Origin: Sphagnum compactum
Taxonomy: Eukaryota; Bryophyta; Sphagnopsida; Sphagnales
Length of the DNA: 64,000 nt
NCBI GenBank assembly: GCA_965153455.1
Contig: OZ234503.1
Coordinates: forward strand, 9,491,118-9,555,117
Reading direction: 5' to 3'
Below, piece by piece: positions 36,370 to 49,200 of this stretch (position 1 is its first letter; every line of letters starts with the position of its first letter). A program made the position numbers and the translations under genes. Below the pieces are notes generated by a model, which saw only the letters and a program-made list of their open reading frames with translations, was not told the origin of the DNA and did no database searches.

Positions 36370-36700
36370 CGAAAACCACACACAATCTACTCAATTCATA
36401 GTTTGGTCATGTGACGAAGTTACAACCACCAACAATGGATCTTGAATTCATTTCAATGCATGTGGTTAAATCTTGGACTAGGGTACTTGTCTTGGTGTGT
36501 GTTGAAAGGGTGGTGGATGGACCAAGCTCTAACAACCTCACTAAAATCATTATGAATGAACTTTTGAAAGGTGGGGCGGTAGTGATTGTTTTGGGTGATT
36601 TATAGCCACTTTCCAAGATGCCAAGGGAGCTAACAATTCTATAGTGCAATTGTTTTGGAAAATAAAAGATCAAACCAACCAAATTTGGCAACAAGGTGTT
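36370..36700 (+). pseudogene. hAT transposase fragment, central part
   Basis: Reading across frames gives SMHVVKSWTRVLVLVCVERV then a VDGPSSNNLTKIIM block, then ATFQDAKGA. These resemble the central region of plant hAT-like transposases (HAYVVK-WCRVPILL..., NNLTKVIM, VATFQGAKTGV). Stops and missing bases break it. It lies upstream of the N-terminal fragment at 38.0 kb, so it cannot belong to the same collinear copy. Confidence 0.65.
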
Positions 36701-37980
36701 ATTGCTTTTACCATCTTGATCCTATTAAGTTTATGGTTGTAACCATCTTGATAATTGATTAGGAATACAATATAACCAGATCCAATAGTGGATCTTATTC
36801 TTCTCGCCAACAAGCACTTGAATTACAACAAGGGTTGCCATCACCAAGACAATTTCTTTTTGCTTTCACTACCTCTTCTTCACCATAACACAAGCATTCA
36901 CCAACATAGCATTTCATTTTAAAGGTTGCATACCTAACTTTCGCCTTCTTATTTTTTATTTTTCAATAGTCATTATAATCTCTAAGATTTATGAGTAATG
37001 GGTGGCATGGCTTTAATGCTTAAAAGTTACAACTTGTCGTTGAAAACATTATTGTTTTAACCTTCACACTTGTGTTTACAATGTGCATGGTGTAAGAAGT
37101 TAGGAATCAAGACCATTAACAATTCGAGATTTCGGATTCGACACTTGAGAATCAATTGAGAATCAAGACATTAATGGTCACTTGATGCTCATTGTTTGCT
37201 CAGTTTTGAAGCAACAAGTTGGATAGTAAGATGTTGTATCATTTAGGGTTCAACAACAAGATTTATAAATTGTGATCTTAATATGCAACTTATGATGGTA
37301 AATCACAATTGTCGTTGGTTGGTCCAACCTCGAGAATTGAAAGGCTACAATTACACAACAACAATGGGCAATGTGCGCGCATCATGATTCATCACTAATA
37401 AGGTAAGTATTGACTTTCAATTCTTTGGAAAAAAAATATGTCATGAAAATTACATTGTGCAACCTAGGTCCTACTACAATGTTGTTTCCATTATGGAATT
37501 ATGTTAGACTCCAAAGTCCAACATGCATTGTGCACTATGCAATCAAACAATCTTTTAAGTTTTGGACTATAATCTTGGACCTATCAGGGGTCATTTCAAT
37601 AATTGGAGTTTGGATTCTAATGAACTTGTTATTCAATGTTCATGTTTTGTGTTATTTGGTGATGATTATTGATCAAGGGTCTAAACTCTAGACTCTGAAC
37701 TATGTTGTGTTTTCTTGAGCTTGTGTTCCTTTTGCCATTTTGTTGATGGTAGACTAATTTGGCAATTCCAAGTTTCCATGGCTCCTCTGTAACCACTCGC
37801 CAATTTCAAATACAAGTTTTTTTGGGGAGCTTTAGTTCTTGGAGAGTCTAACCTTGTGTCTTCTTCCTCTAGTAATGTTGTCTCTATCAACCTTGTGCTT
37901 ATGAAAGTGCCTCCTATTGAAGTGTTTGAGCAAGAAAAACGCTTCAAAAGGAAAGAGTATGAAATTCATTGAATCGTTTA
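36701..37980. other. AT-rich repeat-type DNA, no gene seen
   Basis: Open frames here are short and show no recognisable motif. The stretch probably continues old transposon sequence between two hAT fragments. I see no terminal repeats. Confidence 0.4.
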
Positions 37981-37984
37981 GAAT

Positions 37985-38240
37985 GTCTAATCTACTAAGC
38001 TATCATGGGTTAAATTAGTGGTTGGAAGTGACGGTGTTATTAAATAGGTGTGTTGCAAAGTGTGCACAACCATTAAAGGCAAGGAGATATTTTTGGCAAC
38101 CAAGTTGGATTCCTTATATAAACATGCAACGAGAAAAAAAGCCAAAGAAAATCACCTTGGGATGGCAAAAGGTACAATTTATTATTGTAAAGGTACGTTC
38201 AAACCTAGAGTTAAAATTAAAGTTAAAAGTTAGGCCGAAT
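37985..38240 (+). pseudogene. hAT transposase fragment, BED zinc-finger part
   Basis: The frame gives VCCKVCTTIKGKEIFLATKL, DSLYKHATRKKAKE and MAKGTIYYCKG. The C-x2-C followed by LYKHA-RRKA pattern fits the BED-type zinc finger at the N-terminus of plant hAT-like transposases. The C-terminal part of a hAT transposase lies 3.6 kb downstream in the same direction, with unrelated sequence between. Confidence 0.6.
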
Positions 38241-38399
38241 TAGGTGTTAGGTTGGTGGGAAGTAATCATCATTAATTAGCTAATAGATTGTAACTTTTTT
38301 GCCTATTTCCATTCAAACGTGATGATATTTTTGTATGCAAGTAGGTAGGTTAGCACCAAAACACTACTTATGTTCAAGAATCGGCCCAAAAGTTACTAG

Positions 38400-38960
38400 C
38401 TTGGTAACGCTCATGATGATGAAGGACAGCCCTTGTCGGCACTCTTGCTATGCTCGAAGTTATCCTCACCTCACTGCACACTTGTGTTTATAAAATGACT
38501 TTTATGCACAAAAATTCCCTTTTTCACAAGTTGCACAAGCTCTTCGCTCTTATATGTCCTTGATAGTTTTTTTTGCTTTGGTCAAGTTTCTATTGTTACA
38601 CATTGTTACGTTCGAAGTTGTCCTCACCTCACTACGCACCTTTCATCACAAACATTACTTCGCACAGAAGTTGCTTAAGCTTTCTGTTCGTCTAGCTCTT
38701 TCAAAAGTTTTCCTTTTTTTTGTCAATATTTTGTTACTATAGATCGTTGTGCTCAAAGTTGTCCTCATCTCATCACTCAAGCTCTTCACTCTTTTTCATC
38801 CTTGAGAGGCTTTCTCCATTTTTCTAATCGGTTATCTATTGATGCACATTGCAACTTGCTCCATAACACTCATCACTTGGCTACGCGTTCCAAAGCTTTC
38901 AACATTTATTATGCCTACACGCAAGACTATTCACCACTCAAGCTCTCCACTCTTTTTCCA
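38400..38960. repeat. Degenerate tandem repeat of about 150 bp
   Basis: The words GAAGTTGTCCTCACCTCACT, CAAGCTCTTCGCTCTT and related forms recur about every 140-155 bases, near 38456, 38611 and 38752 with partial copies at both sides. No coding function is visible. Confidence 0.5.
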
Positions 38961-40130
38961 TTTATTTTGTTTTGTTCAATTGTAGCTTCCAATGATGATG
39001 CCACCAAAGTTGTTTTTGCCAATCATTTTTCTTCACATTGTTTTGCAGTTGCAGGAGTTTTTTTTGGTGAGATTTGAAGTTGAAAATGAAACATTAGGTT
39101 GATTACATTTTTAACAATAGACTTCATGGCACATGGTGCCAGATGGTTGGTTGATTGTGCAAGGGATAGTGCTATATTGCATCACTTTTGATTTTCTTGC
39201 AATTTTGATTTGTTGACGACAAAAGAGGTTGGTGATTGGGTCAAAGCTTGAAACACCACTTGGTACTCTAATTTCTTCATGACTCAGTATGATAACAAAG
39301 GTGGGTCAAGCATTTCCGCATCACCAGAAAAGTTATTTTTGCAAATCATAAAGAAATTACAACCTTTGATTAGAAAATGAGACACCAATTACAAGTGCGC
39401 AATTCCTTTTGTTTCTTGTTTGTTTGATATGTATGTTGTTTTCTTATTGTTGCTTGTTTTTTGTTGCATTTGCTTACTATTGTGTTGCTTTATTATTATA
39501 GGTGCACAATTCATGTTGGCATCAGAGTTGCGTGCTCGCTTTACAAGCTCGCTCATGGAGCTGATTACCTTTAATGCAACAAAATGTTTGCAATCGATAA
39601 ATCATCCATGAACATGGTTTTGCATGAATTTGTTGTTGGTGTTAATGGTGTGTTTAGGACTTAGATTCGATGGCCACATAGTGAAGATTTTTTAAAGGTT
39701 ATGGCAGGCTTGAAATGAATTAACTCATGGCATTGAAATGATTTTAGTTTTGCTAGGTTTGATGTTCACATGGCAATCTGATTGACTGACTCTTCTTGGA
39801 GTTGTTTCAAGTTTTCAATTGAAATGGAAAATGATGAATTCAAAGTAAACTCCACTACAAATGTTAGTTCAATTATGTTGTGTATCTCAAAGAAGATTGT
39901 TCATGTAAAGCTCCACCATTACTATTTAGTTAAATGCCATTATTTAGTTACATTGAAATGTTGAATTGAAATGTTAAACTGATTGAACTTTTCTAGAATC
40001 TTCAGATTAATCTTTAGATCTTCAGACTGATTAAACTTTTTAGAACTCTTGGAATCTTTAGATGAACACTAATTGCAACTAGTCTTCATTTGTGTCCTGA
40101 TTATTTAACAATGGTTGTTCATCAAATGAT
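38961..40130. other. Intergenic AT-rich DNA, no gene seen
   Basis: Only short open frames without motifs. It lies between the N-terminal and C-terminal hAT fragments and may be filler inserted into that element. Confidence 0.4.
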
Positions 40131-40139
40131 GATTTAGAA

Positions 40140-41180
40140 ATGTTGATTGGTGGAGGCATTTGAGTTTAATTTTTCATGAAAACATGATACATTGCAGAAT
40201 TGAGGTATGCTAAAACACTCACCATGTTTATATTCATTTTGTAAACCTTATTGTCCTTCTCCTTCAAGTACTTGAAATGTTGTTTGAAAGTCTTTTCATG
40301 AGACTTGGTCATGTTCTTGTCAATCTCAAGCTAGCTTCTGTTGATCCGATCCATGGCGTCAACAATTACCTTGTTGTTTTTATCAAAGGCCTCAATGATA
40401 AGCATGAACATTGATGATCTTTTCCTCTTGATTCTTGTGCTTCTTAGAAGTTGTTGTTGCATGTGTTGGATGTGTGCTAGTTGCTCCATGTGTTGGATTT
40501 GTGTTGGTTCTCACAAGTGTTGTAAAATCAAAATCACTTCAGAGATTCACAAATGCAAAATGTAGAAAAGGATTATTTGGTCCAAAAGATTGTGAGAAGT
40601 CATCCAGGTTGATTTTGTTGTCTGGATTTATGCCTTGGTTGAATTGAAGAACCTCTTGGCTCTCCTCAGGAATGTCATCTTTAAGCAAACAACTCCTACA
40701 TCAGAGATCAAGTAGTTGGTTGCGTAGGGAAATGTTCTTCCTTTTCTTCTTTCTATGGTGCATAGACTCCATCACCTTCTGCTTGCAGATCCCTCACATG
40801 GATTAGAACATTGATTCTTTTCTCCCTCTAAAAAGCCTCAATCGCATTGTAGCAGTCTTCATTGTATTGTTTTGGCAAATGGGGTATGTCCCACTTTTCC
40901 AATGTCAAATCCCAATATGAAGTGTTATTCCCAATGCATGTGTGGTAATTTGAAATGCGTTTATAATCACCATGGATGCAATTCCACTTGTCTTTGCACA
41001 TTTTGCTGATTCTTGGAGTCTTGGAGTGTGTGATTGCTTATAGGTCGTTTGATAACTTGTTCCATTGTAGGAATCATGCTGGTGCGTGGAGCAATGACTT
41101 GCTTCAATGCAATCTATTCTTTGCGCTTACAACTAATCAAGGCCATGAACTCCTCATGACCCTAATTTGTGTTGCGTTGG
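40140..41180 (-). pseudogene. Decayed Myb/SANT-like transposon ORF1
   Basis: The minus strand reads MCKDKWNCIHGDYKRISNYH, then GNNTSYWDLTLE, then LPKQYNEDCYNAIEAF, between about 41010 and 40830, followed downstream by broken coiled-coil-like sequence (DKNMTKSHEKTFKQHFKYL near 40260-40330). The pattern KDKWN..-DFK-I--Y-.-TGNN--YW, LP--FN---Y--I--F is typical of the Myb/SANT (trihelix-like) DNA-binding protein carried by plant PIF/Harbinger-type transposons. Many stops are present. No transposase is seen beside it. Confidence 0.6.
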
Positions 41181-41879
41181 CATGAAGGACCTCTGTTGCC
41201 TCTGCTTCTACCTCTTCCTTTCACATTGTTTGTTGAATTGTCTCTATCCATTGTATCCATCTCCTCTTGGTTCCAATTGTGATGCTATGATTTACTTCCG
41301 CATGTTATATCTCTGCTTCTTCCTTTATTGTCATTTGGTGTTGAATTTGTTCTTGAATTTTCCATTGCATTTGACATAGTTGAAGTGTGTTAATGGATGT
41401 AGCATTTGAATAAACATGATGGTTATGGCAAATTGTTGCAACAAGCGTGCAGAGTACCAAGGCAATGGCAAGTTGTTGGTGCAATAAGTGTGTAGAACAT
41501 TAGGGTGATGGGAAGCTGCAGGTGCAACAAGCGTGAAAAGTGTAGAACATGGCAAAGTTCAAAATGTGGCAGAATGTGAGGCGATGGGAAGGGGTGAAAT
41601 AGTGGACCTTAAACGCAATCGTACATGGGGGCAATGGTGAGACATAAGAGAGTAGACCTTGTCAATAAGTTATTACATAGGATTTCAGGTTGTTAGGCTA
41701 ACGACAGTGATAAGCTTTAAAATCTTCATTTTTTGAAGATTTTTAACATTACAACAATGTATTAACACATTGCTTAACTTTAAGTTTGCTTAACTTTGGA
41801 ACTACCACGTCATGTGTGACATTAGCTAACTACATGTTAATTTTTTCTTCCATGGTGCACCATTTGGAAGATTTGTTGC

Positions 41880-42930
41880 AATCCCTTCATTCCTAATTGG
41901 CAAGAAGTCCCAAGAGAGTGTTTGAATTGCAAAAACTTGCAACTCTCTTGAACACCAAAGGTAACAAAATCTTGCAGAATGTTAAAACTCGTTGGATTTC
42001 CATGTTGTCTCCATGCAAGCAAGTTGCGGCTAAATACAAGACCTTCATTGCAAAGATGCTAGAGGATCATGTTGATAATGAAGCTACAAGATGTAATTTG
42101 CAAAAGTTATTGAATTTGGAATTCATTCTTGGGCTCCATTGCATTTTACCACTTCTCCACCTTGATCAAGTACGTTCAAGGGAGGGGTGTATACATCTGC
42201 AATTTTGTTGAAACAATCAAGATGTGCAAAGATAAATTATATGAACTTTACAATGATCTTGAATGCAAATTCAAGGATGAAGTTTTTAATGCATTCCATA
42301 GCCTCTTGGTTGGAAAGCATGATGGGTTGCCTTTACTTTTCATTAAGTCCCGTACCATTGATGATGATTGGTGTGTTACAAAGTTCAATGGTCACACTAT
42401 TCTAGTTCACTTTTGAGATTAAATACATTTAGTTGTTTTACCTATGAACCCTACCTTGTTTTTTAACATTTGTGGTTAAATTTAGTTGCAATGCTCTAAA
42501 GCAGTTCATGCATTTTCAAATGAACAAGACCAGCACTCCCAAGTCAGGAGTTGATGAATGATTCGGGGATGGTCTATCCACACTATTGGGTTGCTGCGAA
42601 TTATGAGGCATCATTTCCTCTCCACTTGGCACTTGGAGGTCATCATTGAAGAAAAATGGCAAAAAGTGCAATTATTTGAAGTGCATGTGGTTGTTTATAT
42701 CGAGCTTTAAGGTGCTCGCTTTGGGCATATTTGAGTATGTGAAGTTTGCTAAACTTGTTATGTGCCAGGTTTTGGGATTTGTTAAAGATGAACGTTGTTT
42801 CAGCATTTTGTCTTTCATGAAAGGCAAACTTTGTAATTATCTCACCACCCATCTTGATGTGTGTGTGTGACTGTTTTCACAAGACTTCTACAACCTTGAG
42901 TCTTTTCCTTATACTAAGGCCATCGTTGTT
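41880..42930 (+). pseudogene. hAT transposase fragment, C-terminal half
   Basis: Successive frames give KILQNVKTRWISMLSPCKQV (hAT-type KTRW-S-L block), then CKDKLYELYNDLECKF, then a C-terminal piece reading VLGFVKDERCFSILSFMKGK, LCNYLTTHLDVC and DFYNLESFPYTKAI. The ER-FS-LSF-K--LRN-L--HL pattern matches the hAT dimerisation domain. Frameshifts and stops occur throughout. Similar proteins are common in plant genomes as repetitive pseudogenes. Confidence 0.85.
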
Positions 42931-44140
42931 TAGTAGGAGAAGAAGACCTGTTATAATATTAATGCTTAAAGTTTACACTTTTGGCATTTTTGTGCAAGGT
43001 TTGTTTAGCAATGGTAGATTGGCAGTATGGCATTGAAAGTAGTTTTTGTTTCACAAATCAAATATCAATATTGGGAAAATCAACTTGTGCATATCGTAAT
43101 TACAATGTGCAGCTAATAATTATTCTGCACCTTCAATGGTTTGCCATTTAATTTGGGTTTTATAATTTTGGTAAGTTGATGAGGTATGTCACATGATTAA
43201 TACTAATGTGCAATTTCCAATTTTAAATGTTATGTGAAATTTGGACTTTAACTATTAACATTTTGTGTGTTTATTTAAGCAGGTGGCTTTTATTGCAAAG
43301 GGCAAGGTCATTTTAGATTGGGGTTCAATTCCCCCATAAATCATTTATTTAACTTTTCTATCATGATTCACCATTGTCTAGTGTAGGTTTGTATATGATT
43401 TTGATGTGTTATAACTTGTAAATTAATGTTTAGGTAGTAGAATCTCAATTCACAAATTGCCAATATAGTTGACATTTCATAAATATTATCGCCCATATAC
43501 ACACAATGAACTTTTTGAAATAGCCAATAGGAGCTAAATATTTAAAAATTAATTGCCAAACCTTTGGATGCTAGTTTGCATGAAATAGCCACAATCATTC
43601 TTGTAGTTTTAAAAAGGTGTCACTAGTTTGACACCTATACACATGCACTAGCCATTTGGCCTCCACGGCCATATGAAGCAGTGGCCATCTCACCCACATA
43701 TCTCAACCTAGAAAAAATATTGGTGGGGGGATGACTTGGGAGCATCTATGCAAAAAGCTTTTTTGCTTCAAGGTGTAAATGGGGTCTCAATATTCCAAGG
43801 GGGAAAGATAGAAGTCACAAAATAGATCACGGATTCTAGACACCATTTTTTATTTGTGTTCATTGTGTTGTTCATAAGAATATATTGGTAATTAATCCTT
43901 GTTTAGCTTGATTGAATGATTCATGATGAACTTCCATGGTTGTTTTAACCACTCACCCAAAAGGTCTTTAGAGTTTCAAAAACTAGTTCAAATTCTAGAA
44001 ATTGATGGTAATAATATTATGAAAAATGTCAAGACCATGTGAATGTCAATGTTGGATCCATTAAAGAAAATCATGGAAAAATATGATATGTTGCTTGCAA
44101 TGATACAATCTAATTCCAATTCAACCCAAGTGGCAAAGGT
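42931..44140. other. Intergenic DNA, no gene seen
   Basis: AT-rich sequence downstream of the hAT fragment. No motif or terminal repeat recognised. Confidence 0.4.
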
Positions 44141-44149
44141 GAAGCAAAA

Positions 44150-45125
44150 CTTGAATGGTTTTTGTGAATTTATTTGGAGTTGTTTGTGATTTTGTACATT
44201 TGGAAACTTGAATGCAAAGTGGAGTATATTTTTGAATAGTTTGGTCCATGGTAGAGGCAAATTTTGAATGGTTTTTTAAAAAAAATTGTGAGAGGTTTAT
44301 GATGTGGTAGATTTGGAAAGTTGAATGTAAAATGTTCAAAATCTTTGATTTGTATGGTAAATGGTGATGCAACTTTTGAATGATTTTTGTAATATTTTGG
44401 TGAGTGCTTTATGATGCGACAAATTTGGAAACTTGAATGCAAAGTACTCAAAACCTTTGAATTGTTTGGTAAATAACATAGGCTAATTTTTGAATGTAAC
44501 TCAATTGAGTGGTTTGTGATGTGGCAAATTTTGAAAACTTGAATACATAGTGCTCAAACTCTTTGAATTGTTTGGTGAATGGCAAAGGTGGATCTTGAAT
44601 ATCTTCTTAAAAAAATTGAGAGTCATTTGTGATGTGACAAACTTGAAAATTTGAATGTAGACTATTCAAAATCTTTGTTTCGTAAATGGTAGAGGCATAT
44701 TTTGAATTTTTTTTTAATGGTTTTAAAAATTAATTGTGAGTGGTTTTGTGATGTGGTAAATTTGGAAAGTTGAATGCAAAATGTTGAAAACATTTGATTT
44801 TTTTGCTAAATGTAAAAGATGAATCTTAAATGGTTTAAAAAAAATTGTGAGTGGTTTGTGATGTGGCAGATTTGGAAAGTTGAATGCAAAATGCTAAAAA
44901 TCTTTGCTTTGTTTGGTAAAATGGTAGAGGCATGTTTAAAATATTTTTAAGAAAATAATTGCAAGTGACTTGTGATGTGGCAAATTTGGATATTTGAATA
45001 CAAAATGCTAAGATATATATATTTTTGGGTAAATCGAAGAGGTGAAATTTGAATTTAAAATAACATAAAATTGTGAGTGGTTTGTGATGTGGCAAATTTG
45101 GAAAGTTGAATGCAAATCAAGTTTA
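44150..45125. repeat. Minisatellite, about nine units of 112 bp
   Basis: The word GTGATGTGGCAAATTTGGAA followed by AGTTGAATGCAAA recurs with start points (GAAA-TTGAAT) near 44203, 44316, 44428, 44533, 44645, 44765, 44875, 44989 and 45101, a spacing of 105-120 bases. Each unit also holds CAAA-TCTTTGATTTGTTTGG and TTTTGAATGG-TTTT parts. Long open frames seen here on the minus strand are by-products of the repeat. Divergence between units shows it is old. Confidence 0.9.
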
Positions 45126-45298
45126 AGATGGAACTTGAGACACCCATACACCCTAAACATTCCCTCAAGTTATGATTTGATGATTAATTTTATTTTTTGA
45201 AATTGCCAAATTTAGTTCTATCATGTTGCCAAAATATAAAAGGGGTCCAAAAAGCCTGATTGTAATCCTTCAAGAGCAAGTTTGTGCATTCAAACCTG

Positions 45299-45364
45299 AA
45301 TAAAAACTCTTTGCAATGGATTCCTTCCATTTGTTCAAAAAAAAAAAAAAAAAAAAAAAAAAAA
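45299..45364 (+). repeat. AATAAA plus A28 tract: retroposon-like 3' end
   Basis: AATAAA (45299-45304) is followed 32 bases later by 28 uninterrupted A residues (45337-45364). This is the layout of a reverse-transcribed polyadenylated transcript or a LINE/SINE tail. The roughly 150 bases upstream are not recognised. No flanking duplication was found by eye. Confidence 0.5.
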
Positions 45365-45834
45365 CATTTGAAATGGGTTTAGGGTTTCTATTGCCATTTC
45401 TACTTTGGCTTGCCTATCTCAAATTTCATATCCTTTGAATTTAACCCTTCCTCAAAATGATATTGAAATTAGTCCAATTTTGAAGAGTCTTATGAGATTG
45501 CCAATCCTAGAGATCATATATACCCAACATTATACCTTAGTACCTAGGCCAGTTTGGCATTAATTAAATTATTTGTGAATTTTCTCAAAATTGTTCATAT
45601 ATACCTTTTGTGAAAACTTTTTAAAATAAAGAAGTTATTTGTTCTTTCCTTATGTTTCTATTTCCCCATTTCAATGGGTCTTGTTTATTATTGTCACAAA
45701 TAAATCAAAGGATTATTTAGTACCTATGTGCACGTGAAAAAGTTGGTAAAACTACATGAGAAAAATAATGATCTTTTCACATTTAAAAAAAAGAAGATTA
45801 TTCAATTCCATGAAAGTAAAATTAACACCAATCA
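45365..45834. other. Intergenic DNA, no gene seen
   Basis: AT-rich sequence with no recognisable coding or RNA feature. Confidence 0.4.
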
Positions 45835-46231
45835 TCATATATATTAATTCAGTAAGTCTGTCTGTGCGTTTGTCTGACACGACGATTTTGCTGCAATTCT
45901 ATGGCAGAACGGGCCTCTGCATTTTCTATGTCAGAACCGGGCAATGCATTTTCTATGACAGGGCTTGGTAACGGGGCGGGGGGGGGCCAGCACGGGGCGA
46001 GAAGTTAAGTATACATAACAGGGGAAGGGGGGGGGGGGGGCCAGCACGGGGCGGGAAGTTAAGTATACATAACAGGGGAAGGGGGGGGGGGATCAACAGG
46101 TTAAAGAATCGGAGTGGAAAATGCGAAGGAAGGGGGGGGGTGTCGACGAGGTAAAGAACCGGAGTGGGCAATGGGAAGGACCGGGCGGGGGGGGAGCTCA
46201 ACGGGTGCATTATGCACCGGGTTCACACTAG
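45835..46231 (+). mobile_element. Non-autonomous Helitron, 397 bp
   Basis: The 5' end begins TC (TCATATATATTAATTC, then AGTAAGTCTGTCTGTG), the usual plant Helitron start. The 3' end has a hairpin GGTGCATTATGCACC followed by GGGTTCACACTAG, ending in CTAG before a host T. The element is inserted between A and T without duplication, as Helitrons are. The interior has oligo-G tracts and repeated words (AACGGGTTAAAGAA-like, CCGGAGTGG, GGGAAGGACCGGGCG) that recur in the copy at 51.8-51.9 kb. It has no coding capacity, so it depends on a Rep/helicase elsewhere. Confidence 0.75.
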
Positions 46232-49200
46232 TTTCTAACTAATTAATGCTAATTTTTTTGGTCAATTTGTTAATCAATAATCTCCACCTTGTCAAACATA
46301 AAACTAATTTTAAAAAGAGTTTTTGGGCACATAGCAAGTGCTAAGGGTATGGAACATGCTACCTGACATGTCATGTGTTAGGTGAAGCCCTCTCAGAATT
46401 CTCGGAATAAGGGGCCGTCTCAGACCTGGCCCCAGGCAATCCCTTATTCTCATAAATCCCCGAGTCCGAGGGCCAAGCCCAACACATAAAGCACTTATAA
46501 CCACGAAAGTTCCTCTCCTGAGAGGACGAGGAACTTTTCAGATTTAGAATGTTCAGTAGCTGTGCTTCACACACCGTAAAGCCCTTGGGGGAGAGCATTC
46601 TCAAAACATGGAGCTGCATTGTGTCAAAATTGAGATGACCCAAAGTGAGAATGCAATGAAGAACTCGTCAGAGGAAAATTACTCTTTGTAAGGCCCTCCA
46701 TTATTTTTTGTGTATATTTTTTTGTGTTGGTGCTTTCCATGCTCCGTGGTGCTCATAACACGTGCAAAACATGAGAAGGTGAAAAGAAATGGAGCAAATG
46801 GCAAACGAGGGCAATTTTTTTGTTTTTTGCATGTGCACGTACTCTGGTACTGACTATGGACAAGTGTAATTTTAGGGCCTTGGCTTCAACCCTTTTCAAC
46901 CAATTTATCTATGAAGGAAGGTAGTTTGTTTTGTTTTGCACTTATGGGATCCACCGAAACGAGGATGCTTCAGATCGTGTGTGCTTAGTTAGTGTCTTTG
47001 GAAAGCTCTTCACGAGGAGGGGGCGTGGTTCCATGACATTTGGACTTGTGGTGCAAAAGTTCTTGAATATCGAATAATTTCTTCACTGAGAATTAAACTA
47101 AATCGTAGCTGAAATTTTTGGAGGAATTGGACTGTGTCTTTGGTTGGTGTTGTTGGAAAGATCTTGCGGATCTACTGGAAGTGATTTGGTAAGATTTGGA
47201 TTCAGAATGTGGGAGATATATTGATTTTTAAGTGATTTCTGCAGCTGAAAATTCAAATAAATTCCTGAAAAACCAGGTTTTTGGAAGGAAAAATCAGTTG
47301 AGGACACTTGGGCCAATGGCATAGGCCACACTAGTACCTAATACATAGGAGCCAGATTATCAATATATAGTCAAGACACAAATGGGTTGAGACTATTTCA
47401 ATAATATGCCCTAATGCCCACCAGAACGGGCGTTTCAATTTTTGAAACACCTCGCCTTTTGTTGAGTCAAGAGTTATCGTGGCCTCCAGATACATTAGAA
47501 ATTTTCTGTCAATGGTTTTATGTTTGAGCTAATGTTTTTGAAGTTCATGGAGCCTCTGGCCTTTGAAACTGAAGTGGGTTCTCAATGTTATTAAACCTCT
47601 AAAATAATATTAATCTTAGTCTTGTTTGAAATTGGTTTTGATTCCACATCTCCTCTATAATGTTCTAAGTTGTGTCATAATACTACTGTACCATTAATAA
47701 ATAAAAATAGTCAAATCACTAAAAGGTAAATCCTATCCAATTTTCTTTTTCAAAATTAAAAATTTCAATTTTTTTATAGCCAAGGTGGCAACTTAACAAA
47801 ACACGAAAAGAAAAAATTGAAACATCCGTGAATATTTTTTGGCTGCCCACTTGAACCATGTATAGATGTTTGACAAAATTTTTGGGGGGTTTTTTGTCAT
47901 TTCATTTTGGGTTATTTTTTTCTCAAAAATTCATTGAATTTATGATCAAAATTTTCTCAAAATTTGCAATAATGTGAAATTTCTGACAACAAAAAGGTTC
48001 ATTCTATCTACTACATTTCCAAAAAGGACTACACAAATAATTGAACCTTATGTTAAAATTTTGGAACAATAATTCTTTCAAGTTTGTGTACCAACACTTG
48101 TGAATGCACAAGGATTAATTGCTTGCTTTGGCTAGTGAATTTGCTTGTCAATTTTTTGTTCAATGGTGTCAACACAATGTATGGGTGGAAACAAAATGTT
48201 GGGCTTGCCTTAATCTTTCACTTCACCTAGGCAAAACTTTGGACTTCTCACCATGCAAGTCCCACAAAAATGTGGTTTTGCTACAATAAAAGTGTTTTTT
48301 GGCACTTCAAGTTAGAGATGACCATTTTAGCACCAATTGACTTACACAAATGTTGTACAAGTTGTTATAGGTTTGGTTTACAGTTTTTTATACTACAAAC
48401 ATGAACTTTGTGTATTCATCAACCTTCTCATCCAACACATTCTTGAGCATGCTCATGGATGGTTAGAGAGGTTCTTCCTCCTCCATACTTGATCCAATCA
48501 CTCCAAGAGCTCAAAAAAATGTCAGTAGGTTGTGGACCAAATTTAAACATTTGTGACGAGAAATGTTGAAAATACAGGAAATAATTGAATGCCAATATTC
48601 AAGATGATATGTCGCAAAATTGGAAGCAAATGCATGACATGTAGAACAAGATGAAGGACACTTGTATGAATGAAGTTGAAAAGAAGGAAACTAAGGTAAT
48701 TGGTGCACCCGCTTTCATTAGTCATGGTATGGAAGGTTTGGTCAGATGTTGGAAGCACAACCAAAATTCCTAGTGTGTTCTTTAAATGATTAATGGGTAT
48801 ATTCTTCACATTTTGGAATTAAAATTATAGATGTGAATGATGATGATCAACTTCTCATCCAATAAGCATTTTATTTTATCACATCAAACTCATGTTTGCA
48901 ATCATGGATATGAAGGGGAGGCTCGTGTTCCATTTATAGCTTAGATATTCCAAGAACAAAGGATTATAAATTGTTTCATTTTAAAAAAAACATATTTTTT
49001 CAATTGCTCTTTGTAACTAATTTTTAATTGTGTGTGACATAATAATAGATGACATAGATTTTGGATGGAAATTAAATTTATCTAAATATGATTTCATTTT
49101 TTAATTAATTAAATTTTAATTAAAAAATTATCCCACATTTTTTGTCCTTCTTTTCAATTTTATTAACTATATTAGTAATGTGCACCTACTTCATTACCCA

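Noticed and set aside
43290-43340. tRNA-like T-arm (GGGGTTCAATTCCCCC)
   Set aside because: The D-arm, anticodon arm and acceptor stem cannot be formed around it, so it is not a tRNA gene.
46371-46643. 90-codon minus-strand open frame
   Set aside because: It lies in a foldback-like GC-richer patch and shows no motif; treated as chance.
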